Origin: an uncultured Holophagales bacterium
GTDB taxonomy: Bacteria > Acidobacteriota > Thermoanaerobaculia > UBA5066
DNA: 5,523 nt
Direction of reading: 5' to 3'
NCBI GenBank assembly: GCA_937864895.1
Contig: CALMDF010000120.1
Coordinates: forward strand, 1 to 5,523
The translations under genes and the position numbers were made by a program. How positions within the stretch are numbered: the stretch's first letter is position 1; each line of letters begins with the position of its first letter. The notes beneath the pieces were generated by a model. It saw only the letters and a program-made list of their open reading frames with translations. It was not told where the DNA came from and ran no database searches. Shown one piece after another: positions 1 to 5,377 of this stretch.

Positions 1-3
1 GTT

Positions 4-1119
4 CTAGGCGGTGGGGCGCTTGTAGAAGGGGGTCGGCACGACGAAGGCGGGGAGGTCCTTCCCCCTCACGTCGACGAGGAGACGGGTGCCGAGGGCCGTG
101 GCCGCGAGCGGGACGTAGGCGAGGCCGAGGGCCCTCCCCACGGTCGGCGTCTGCGTGCCGGAGGTCACGACGCCGGGCTCGCCCGAGCCTTCGACCTTCA
201 GGGGATGGCCGTGGCGGGCGATGCCGCGCCCCTCGACGAAGAAGCCCGCGAGCTTCTTCGTCAGCCCCTGCTCCTTCTGCTTCGCGAGGGCGTCGCGGCC
301 GACGAAGTCGCCCTTCTTCATCTTCACGATCCAGCCGAGGTCGGCCTCCCAGGGGGTGGTCGTGTCGTCGAGCTCGTTCCCGTAGAGGGAGAGCTTCGCC
401 TCGAGGCGGAGCGTGTCGCGGGCCCCGAGGCCGGCCGGGAGGAGGCCCTCCGGCGTCCCGGCCTCGATGAGGGCGGCCCAGATCTTCGGCGCGGAATCCG
501 CGGGGCCGTAGACCTCGAAGCCGTCCTCGCCCGTGTAGCCCGTGCGCGAGACGATGCAGCGCGTGCCGAGGACGTCCGCCCACGTGAACCAGTAGTAGGC
601 GACCTTCGAGAGGTCGGCCTTCACGAGAGGCTGGAGGATTCCCTCCGCGAGCGGCCCCTGGATCGCGATCTGCCCCCAGGCGGGCGACTCGTCCTCGATC
701 GTCGCCCCCTCGGTCTCGAACGACTTCGCCCACGCGACGTCCTTCGGGGTGTTCGAGGCGTTCACGACGAGGAGGTAGTCGTCGGCGGCGATCCGGTACG
801 TCAGGAGGTCGTCCACGAACGTCCCGCGCTCGGTCAGGAAGGCCGAGTACTGGACCCTCCCGTCGACGAGCGCCGCGACGTCGTTGCACGTGATCTTCTG
901 GACGACGTCGAACGCCTTCGGACCGCGGACGCGGATCTCGCCCATGTGCGAGACGTCGAAGAGGCCGGCTTTCGTCCTCACCGCGACGTGTTCGTCGACG
1001 AGCCCGGAATACTGGACGGGCATCTCCCAGCCCCCGAACGGGACCAGCTTGCCGTGGAGAGCCTTGTGCGATTCGAACAGCGGGGTGCGCTTGAGGGGGG
1101 AGGATTCAGGAGCGTTCAT
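4..1119 (-). CDS. gcvT: Aminomethyltransferase, glycine cleavage system T protein
   Basis: GcvT takes the aminomethyl group from lipoyl-GcvH and, with tetrahydrofolate, releases ammonia and forms 5,10-methylene-THF; it is cytoplasmic. The 371-aa length is normal for the family. Seen: N-terminal TPLFESHKALHGKLVPFGGW (12-31) and the FDVSHMGE motif (54-61) typical of GcvT; Asp103-Asp104 in GTFVDDLL, where the family has its catalytic Asp; the folate-site motif SRTGYTGEDGFE (191-202); GARDTLRLEA (232-241); the C-terminal barrel segment begins near 287. Nothing essential looks missing. The ATG at 1119 is preceded by no Shine-Dalgarno but by a good promoter 14 nt away. The stop is TAG at 4-6, so gcvH/gcvP may follow beyond the window (inference). 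The leader is far too short for a glycine riboswitch. Paralogues of the fold such as YgfZ, sarcosine or dimethylglycine dehydrogenase domains are less likely because the whole chain matches GcvT motifs. Confidence 0.96.
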   Translation of the reverse strand: MNAPESSPLKRTPLFESHKALHGKLVPFGGWEMPVQYSGLVDEHVAVRTKAGLFDVSHMGEIRVRGPKAFDVVQKITCNDVAALVDGRVQYSAFLTERGTFVDDLLTYRIAADDYLLVVNASNTPKDVAWAKSFETEGATIEDESPAWGQIAIQGPLAEGILQPLVKADLSKVAYYWFTWADVLGTRCIVSRTGYTGEDGFEVYGPADSAPKIWAALIEAGTPEGLLPAGLGARDTLRLEAKLSLYGNELDDTTTPWEADLGWIVKMKKGDFVGRDALAKQKEQGLTKKLAGFFVEGRGIARHGHPLKVEGSGEPGVVTSGTQTPTVGRALGLAYVPLAATALGTRLLVDVRGKDLPAFVVPTPFYKRPTA

Positions 1120-1120
1120 A

Positions 1121-1134
1121 TGCCCGGCCGGGCA
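1121..1134. promoter_or_regulatory. 14-bp perfect palindrome at the gcvT start site, possible operator
   Basis: TGCCCGGCCGGGCA is a perfect inverted repeat. It begins at the last base of the gcvT -10 and ends one base before the gcvT ATG, so it covers the predicted transcription start. A second overlapping dyad, CCGGGC (1128-1133) and GCCCGG (1142-1147) with 8 nt between, brackets the -10. A repressor bound here would block gcvT. In such GC-rich DNA a chance palindrome is possible, so the regulatory role is inference. Confidence 0.35.
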
Positions 1135-1162
1135 CTGTACGGCCCGGGGGGAAAGGCGTCAA
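1134..1162 (-). promoter_or_regulatory. Sigma70-type promoter of gcvT
   Basis: Read on the minus strand, a -35 TTGACG (1162-1157, 5 of 6 consensus) is followed by a 17-nt spacer and a -10 TACAGT (1139-1134, 4 of 6). Spacing is ideal. The predicted start site falls near 1127, about 8 nt before the gcvT ATG, which leaves no room for a normal ribosome-binding site. Assignment is by eye; the start site is not measured. Confidence 0.5.
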
Positions 1163-1192
1163 CCGGAGCGGAGTCGAGATGGCGATTCCCGA

Positions 1193-1198
1193 TAGACT
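1193..1198 (+). promoter_or_regulatory. Candidate -10 for the cNMP-binding gene
   Basis: TAGACT matches the -10 consensus at 4 of 6 positions and lies 12 nt upstream of the ATG at 1211. No convincing -35 is found 16-18 nt further up (around 1169-1176). If used, the leader would be about 5 nt. It is listed because the same TANNNT arrangement precedes gcvT and the kinase gene. Confidence 0.22.
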
Positions 1199-1210
1199 CG
1201 GCTGAGATTC

Positions 1211-2143
1211 ATGAGCGAAACCTCTGCCGCCGACGTGGCCCTCCTCTCGAAGAGGCGCCCTCCGCTGCTGCTCGGGCCGGACATGCCGGTGTCGGACGGC
1301 GACTCCGACGACGTCGTCCTCCTCGTGGAGGGGTCCGCCGCCGCGAACGTCCTGACGCCCCTCGGCCCACACCCGTTCGGGACGTTCCGGGCTCCGTTCT
1401 TCCTGACCCTCCACGGCGCCCTCACGGGGGCGTCCGGCCTCTGCCGCTTCGACCCCGAGGCCGGCTCGAAGATCCTCCTCTTCTCGGGGGCCGAGGCCCG
1501 CCAGCACCTCTTCGACCCTTCGCCGGCGGGGGGGGCCTTCCGGCGGCTCGCCCTCGCGAGCGTCACGACGGCGCTTCGCGAGGTCAACGCGACGCTCGCC
1601 CGGTTCTTCGACGACGTCGTCCCGGACCCGTCCTGGAAGCCGAGGCCGTTGGCGGCGCCCCTGCCGCTCCCCGCGGCGTCCCCGGCCGATCCGGGGAGGG
1701 TCCACGACCTGTTCGACGCCGCAGGGCTCGACCCGTCCGCGCTTCCCGACCTCGGCCTGACCGAGCGGCGGATCCCCCCGGGGGGCCGCCTCCTCTCGGC
1801 GGGGGAGCCGGGGAGGGAGGCCTACGTCGTCGCCGAGGGCCGCCTCAGGGTCTCGATGCGGATCCCGGGCGTCGGCGAAGAGGCGCTCGCCTTTCTCGGT
1901 CCCGGCGAGGTCGTCGGCGAGATGTCCCTCGTCGACGACTCGCCACGCTCGGCCGACGTCGTGGCCCAGGACGGCCCCGTCACCGTCTTCGCGCTCTCGC
2001 GGGAGGTCTTCCGGACCCTCGTGGCCGACGGCGCGCCCGGAGGGGCGCCGCTTCTCGGAGGCGTCGTCGTGGCCCTCGTCCGCCGCTTCGAGGAGTCGGT
2101 CCGGAAGGCGGCCACTTTCCGGGTCCTCGCGGGGCCGTTCTAG
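1211..2143 (+). CDS. Cyclic-nucleotide-binding domain protein without DNA-binding domain
   Basis: A 310-aa cytoplasmic protein with no signal peptide or TM helix. Residues ~184-270 form a Crp/PKA-type cyclic-nucleotide-binding domain: RRIPPGGRLLSAGEPG (186-201), YVVAEGRLRVS (205-215), and a phosphate-binding cassette GEMSL (236-240) with PRSA (245-248). The Glu and Arg that hold the cyclic nucleotide in the family are present, so binding is plausible. Residues ~279-303 look like the C-helix, then the chain ends: there is no helix-turn-helix. Residues ~30-130 may be a degenerate first copy: FGTF (56-59) where FGE is expected, and an RRLALASVTTALREVN stretch (111-126) like a C-helix, with no intact cassette. 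An in-frame TAG at 1193-1195 limits the start to ATG 1211; no clear Shine-Dalgarno is seen. Its TAG stop overlaps the stop of the convergent DUF2279 gene. It could be a receptor subunit for a partner protein; the partner is unknown. Confidence 0.85.
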   Translation: MSETSAADVALLSKRRPPLLLGPDMPVSDGDSDDVVLLVEGSAAANVLTPLGPHPFGTFRAPFFLTLHGALTGASGLCRFDPEAGSKILLFSGAEARQHLFDPSPAGGAFRRLALASVTTALREVNATLARFFDDVVPDPSWKPRPLAAPLPLPAASPADPGRVHDLFDAAGLDPSALPDLGLTERRIPPGGRLLSAGEPGREAYVVAEGRLRVSMRIPGVGEEALAFLGPGEVVGEMSLVDDSPRSADVVAQDGPVTVFALSREVFRTLVADGAPGGAPLLGGVVVALVRRFEESVRKAATFRVLAGPF

Positions 2144-3279
2144 GGATCGAAGGCGTAGAAGGAATTCGGGCCGATCCACTTCCTCGAGTTCAGCTCGTAC
2201 TGGAAGCCGATGCCCGTGAACGGGATCCTGAAGTAGCGCAGGAAGCCGAGGAGCGGGGCCCCCCACCAGGTGTCGGGCCTGAGGCCCGCCGCGAGGCCGA
2301 TCTCGTAGGTGTCGAGGCCGACCTCGAGTCCCACCCGGCGCTGCCGGTAGCGCTCGTCGACCCACTTGTAGCCCTTCGAGCCGTAGGTGAGCGAGGCGAG
2401 GAAGAACCGCGCGATCCCCGGGGGCTTTCCGAGCCGCGGAAGGAGGCCGGCCATCCTCAGGTCGATGGTGTAGACCTCTCCGGAGTAGTGGTTCGGCTCG
2501 TAGACGGCGAGCGATTCGTCGTTCGGGTAGTCGATTCCGACCATCCCGAACCGCATCGTGATGGTGTCGTCGAGCCGCGTGGCGGCGAGGATCGAGCCGG
2601 CGGCGCCGCCGGCCGCCGTGATGAGCGCGTCCTGCCACGAAAAGCCGAACCCGTGGTACGCGTCGCCGACCTCGATGAGCGTCCCGGTGGCCCCGATCAT
2701 CACGGCCGAGAGGAGCTCGGTCTTCTCGGGGGGACTTCCGCTCCAGGAGAGGCCCGCCGAGAGGACGCGGCCGGCGATGTAGCCCCCGATGAGGTGGGAA
2801 GCCTTGTCGGCGCCGCCGGCGTAGGTCGTCGGTCCGAACCAGCCTTCGTTGCTCACCTGGAAGTTGCTGCTCATCTTCTCGCTGGACCAGAACGCCGCGT
2901 ACTCGAGGCCGAGGAAAAGGGCGGTGAAGCCCCCCGCCAGGAACCGGCTGTGGTCGGGACGGGGCTGGGCGCCGGGAACGGGGGAGAGGTCGAGCTCCTG
3001 CCGGGCCGGGATTCCCGTCGTCCCCGACGAGCCGAAGGCGGGTTGTCCGGCCGGGAAGAGACTGAGAGAAGGGGTGGGGGCGTTCGGAGAGAAGACGGAG
3101 AGGTCCGCCAGGCGGAAGGAGCGCGCGGCGGGGGCCGGCGATGGCGCGACGGTCGCAAGGTCGAGTCCGGCGCTGAATGCGTCCGCGTGCGCGTTCCCCG
3201 CGTCGAGAAGGGCGGCGATCGCCGCCACGAGCAGGACGACGCGGGAGAGGTTCGGGAGCGCAGGTTCTTTCGAAGGCAT
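2140..3279 (-). CDS. Exported DUF2279 (YfiM-like) protein
   Basis: From ATG 3279 the protein is 379 aa. Residues 1-32 are a Sec signal peptide: basic n-region ending at Arg13, hydrophobic VVLLVAAIAALL (14-25), and an AHA cleavage site (30-32); no lipobox Cys, so not a lipoprotein like E. coli YfiM. Residues ~110-235 match DUF2279: DKASHLIGGYIAGRVLSAGL (158-177), GATGTLIEVGDAYHGFGFSW (196-215), QDALITAAGGAAGS (216-229). The remaining ~140 residues are rich in aromatic, strand-like segments (267-366), suggesting an outer-membrane or periplasmic beta structure. The family has no established function. In-frame alternatives upstream are GTG 3300, with GGAG 8 nt before it, and TTG 3345; both give an unusually long signal-peptide n-region, so I prefer ATG 3279. 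It lies 123 nt downstream of the kinase on the same strand, and its stop overlaps the opposing cNMP gene. Confidence 0.78.
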   Translation of the reverse strand: MPSKEPALPNLSRVVLLVAAIAALLDAGNAHADAFSAGLDLATVAPSPAPAARSFRLADLSVFSPNAPTPSLSLFPAGQPAFGSSGTTGIPARQELDLSPVPGAQPRPDHSRFLAGGFTALFLGLEYAAFWSSEKMSSNFQVSNEGWFGPTTYAGGADKASHLIGGYIAGRVLSAGLSWSGSPPEKTELLSAVMIGATGTLIEVGDAYHGFGFSWQDALITAAGGAAGSILAATRLDDTITMRFGMVGIDYPNDESLAVYEPNHYSGEVYTIDLRMAGLLPRLGKPPGIARFFLASLTYGSKGYKWVDERYRQRRVGLEVGLDTYEIGLAAGLRPDTWWGAPLLGFLRYFRIPFTGIGFQYELNSRKWIGPNSFYAFDP

Positions 3280-3324
3280 CTGGACGCAGGACCGGCTCAC
3301 GCACGGAGCTCCGAACCCTCTATG

Positions 3325-3345
3325 TTGCGGGATGCTGCGGCGCAA
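3325..3345. promoter_or_regulatory. Spaced dyad upstream of the DUF2279 gene
   Basis: TTGCG (3325-3329) and CGCAA (3341-3345) form an inverted repeat with 11 nt between, in the least GC-rich part of the 123-bp gap between the kinase and DUF2279 genes. The centre-to-centre distance (16 nt) is somewhat longer than one and a half helical turns. It overlaps the only weak minus-strand promoter-like elements of the gap. Role as an operator is inference; the half-sites are short. Confidence 0.22.
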
Positions 3346-3402
3346 TACAAGCCGCCGGGGCGCCCCCGATGCGCCGGAACCCGCGCCCCGGGACCGGGAC
3401 CG

Positions 3403-5358
3403 TCAGTTCCTGCGGAGCCTCTCGCGAATGACGACGCGCTCTTTTCCCGTGGAGAGCGAAACGACGACGCGGACGTTCCGGGACTGGTACCCGGGGGCGG
3501 TCAGGACGACCTCGTAGACGCCCTGATCCTTGAACAGCATGTCCTGCTCGGCGAACCTCGACGCCGGCCCCATGGGGTGCCCGTCGACGAAGACCGACGC
3601 GGAAGGGGGGTCCACGGCGAGACGGGCCAGGCTCACGGTCTGGTAGTCGGGGCGGGAGATCTTTCCGCCCGGGCCCGTGGGCCCTGCGGGCGTTCCCTTC
3701 GGCAGGTCGAGGTCGATCTCCACCCGCTCCTCGACGGCGTTGCCCGAGACGACGACGTCGACCAGGAGGTCCTTCCGCCCCGGGTAGGCGAAGCGAAGCT
3801 GATGGCGGCCTTCGGCGACGAAGGTCAGGGCCGCGCCGCCGCCGGCGTCGTCCCAGTCGTCGGCGATCCCGATGAAGCGCCCGTCGAGGAAGACGCGGGC
3901 CTGGTCCGGGGAGACGTTGACCTTCACGAATCGCCGCGTGATGTAGGTCGCGTCGGGTCGCGGGCCCGCCTGGGGGGCGGGAGTCGACGTCGGGCTCGGG
4001 GTCGGCGTCGGGGCGGGCGTCGCGGTCGGCGACGGCTGCGGGCGCGGGGTGCGGGTCGGCGTCGGCCTGCGTCCCGGGCCCCCGGTCGGTGCGACGGCGG
4101 GCGCCGTGGGCGACGGCTCGGGCAGCGGTGTCGGACTGGAGACCGCCGGGGTCGAGGCATCCTCCGGAGGGGTCGCCACGGCGGGGGCGCCGGCCGCCGG
4201 GGTCGGGGTCTCGGCGGGAACCGAGGCGACGACGGGGGCGGAGCCGCCCCGGCCGAAGAGCCCCTGCGCGCGGAGGAAGAAGAACCCCCCGACGATGACT
4301 CCCGCCATGACGAGCCCCCCGGCGACGGCGCCGGCGACCTGGGCCGGGCTGTGCTGCGAGGAGGTCGTCGAGGTCCGTCCGCCGGACCTCGACATCCGGC
4401 GCGAAGCGGAGACGTCGGTGGCGGGCTGGGCCGGCGCGGCCGCGGGCGCTGCCGCTGCCGCCGCCGCCGCCGCCGCGCGGGCCCGCGAGACCTTGCTCTC
4501 GCTGAGGCCGGTCGTCGAGCCGAGCGCCGTGATGCCGATGACGGCCCTGAGGTCGTCCGCCAGCTCTCCGGCGTCGGAGTAGCGGTCCTCGCGGTTCTTC
4601 GCAAGGCACTTCCTCACGATCTCGGTGATCTCGGGAGGGAGCTCGACGTTGTGACGGAGCGGGTCGGACGGCTCGTCGTGGAGGATCTGGTAGACGAGCG
4701 TCGTCAGCGTGTCGGCCGGGAAGGGCTTCCTGAGGGTGAGCGTCTGGTAGATGACGACGCCGAGGGAGAAGATGTCGCTCCTCACGTCGAGCTTGTCGCC
4801 GCGGATCTGCTCGGGCGACATGTAGGCCGGGGACCCGACCATCTGTCCCGTCGACGTCAGGTCGGTGTCGCCGGTGAGGAGCTTGCCGATCCCGAAGTCC
4901 GTCACCTTGGCCACGGAGGCCTCGGTGAGGAGGATGTTGGCGGGCTTGACGTCCCGGTGGATGACGCCGCGCTGGTGGGCGTGGCCCAGGGCGTCGGCCA
5001 CCTCCGCGAGAATCCGGATCCGGTCGTGGATCGGGAACGCGAGCGGCTCTCCGAGGCGCTGCGAAAGGCTGCCGCCCGAGATGTACTCCATCGCCAGGTA
5101 GAGGGTCCCCTCGTCTTCCCCGACGTCGAAGACCGTGACGATGTTCGGGTGCTGGAGCCGGCCGGAGATCTTCGCTTCCTTCAGGAAGCGCGCTTTCGCC
5201 TCCGAGATGCTGAAGCTCTGCGACGGACCGTCGAACCGGACCGTCTTGAGCGCGAGCGTCCGCTCGATCTGGGGGTCGCGGGCGAGGTAGACGACACCCA
5301 TCGCTCCCTTTCCCAGAGGGCGCAGGATCTCGTAGCGACCGATCTTCGAAGGATTCAC
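3403..5358 (-). CDS. Membrane-anchored Ser/Thr protein kinase with two PEGA domains
   Basis: A 651-aa Hanks-type (PknB-like) kinase. The catalytic domain (~8-272) looks active: GKGAMGVV loop (16-23), Lys38 in ALK, Glu61 in the C-helix, HRDVKPAN (134-141) with Asp136, DFG (154-156), activation loop with Thr168/Ser169/Thr170, SPEQ (181-184), Asp195, Arg259. It is an RD kinase. A juxtamembrane region follows with ten alanines (295-304) and a basic patch (319-328). One TM helix spans ~341-362; the positive charge before it puts the kinase in the cytoplasm. Outside lie a Pro/Thr-rich linker (~373-466) and two PEGA-like domains (~475-552 and ~577-649), each with an A-x-V-F-x-D-G strand (VFLDG, VFVDG); PEGA domains are thought to bind surface or wall ligands. 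The GTG start is fixed by an in-frame TAG at 5374-5376; no Shine-Dalgarno. It is 19 nt after an adenylation-enzyme gene, so probably cotranscribed. Ligand and substrates are unknown. Confidence 0.93.
   Translation of the reverse strand: MNPSKIGRYEILRPLGKGAMGVVYLARDPQIERTLALKTVRFDGPSQSFSISEAKARFLKEAKISGRLQHPNIVTVFDVGEDEGTLYLAMEYISGGSLSQRLGEPLAFPIHDRIRILAEVADALGHAHQRGVIHRDVKPANILLTEASVAKVTDFGIGKLLTGDTDLTSTGQMVGSPAYMSPEQIRGDKLDVRSDIFSLGVVIYQTLTLRKPFPADTLTTLVYQILHDEPSDPLRHNVELPPEITEIVRKCLAKNREDRYSDAGELADDLRAVIGITALGSTTGLSESKVSRARAAAAAAAAAAPAAAPAQPATDVSASRRMSRSGGRTSTTSSQHSPAQVAGAVAGGLVMAGVIVGGFFFLRAQGLFGRGGSAPVVASVPAETPTPAAGAPAVATPPEDASTPAVSSPTPLPEPSPTAPAVAPTGGPGRRPTPTRTPRPQPSPTATPAPTPTPSPTSTPAPQAGPRPDATYITRRFVKVNVSPDQARVFLDGRFIGIADDWDDAGGGAALTFVAEGRHQLRFAYPGRKDLLVDVVVSGNAVEERVEIDLDLPKGTPAGPTGPGGKISRPDYQTVSLARLAVDPPSASVFVDGHPMGPASRFAEQDMLFKDQGVYEVVLTAPGYQSRNVRVVVSLSTGKERVVIRERLRRN
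3961..4242 (-). repeat. Low-complexity Pro/Thr/Ala linker coding region of the kinase
   Basis: About 94 codons for residues 373-466 are almost all Pro, Thr, Ser, Ala and Gly, with recurring TPTP, PSPT and TPAP units; on the plus strand this appears as repeated ggcgtcgg-like hexamers. It separates the TM helix from the PEGA domains. Such linkers can span the cell wall or periplasm and be O-modified, and the repeats may vary in length between strains (inference). Confidence 0.7.
4447..4476 (-). repeat. Poly-alanine GCN tract with GCC microsatellite in the kinase gene
   Basis: Ten consecutive Ala codons (residues 295-304), including six uninterrupted GCC units on the plus strand at 4457-4474. 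It sits between the kinase domain and the TM helix, in the juxtamembrane segment. A triplet repeat stays in frame when it slips, so the spacer length could vary without loss of function. Confidence 0.75.
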
Positions 5359-5370
5359 GCCGATAAGGGG

Positions 5371-5376
5371 ATTCTA
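5371..5376 (-). promoter_or_regulatory. Candidate -10 just upstream of the kinase gene
   Basis: On the minus strand TAGAAT matches the -10 consensus at 5 of 6 positions and lies 12 nt upstream of the GTG at 5358. It overlaps the in-frame TAG and follows the TGA of the upstream gene by one base. No matching -35 is present at 16-18 nt. It may give the kinase its own near-leaderless transcript in addition to read-through from the upstream gene. Confidence 0.25.
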
Positions 5377-5377
5377 G

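Noticed and set aside
1..7. TAG at 5-7 as the end of a plus-strand gene entering from outside
   Set aside because: Only seven bases are available and nothing supports coding; gcvT's own stop explains the CTAG.
1120..1210. Glycine riboswitch upstream of gcvT
   Set aside because: Only 91 bp separate the divergent genes and the likely promoter begins about 8 nt before the ATG; no room for an aptamer.
1106..3304. A 732-codon stop-free frame on the minus strand
   Set aside because: It is the antisense register of the cNMP-binding gene and runs on out of frame into the DUF2279 gene; low-complexity Arg-rich translation, no motifs.
3316..3350. Promoter for the DUF2279 gene
   Set aside because: Best pair on the minus strand, TTGCGC-N17-TAGAGG, matches consensus at only 3 of 6 in each box, so it is not called as a feature.
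3356..3368. Hairpin CGGGG-CGC-CCCCG after the kinase as a terminator
   Set aside because: Only a 5-bp stem and no T-tract on the minus strand; such pairings are expected by chance in this composition.
3320..4609. A 429-codon minus-strand frame inside the kinase gene
   Set aside because: An out-of-frame shadow of the linker and PEGA region, Arg/Gly-rich, while the overlapping kinase frame has clear domains.
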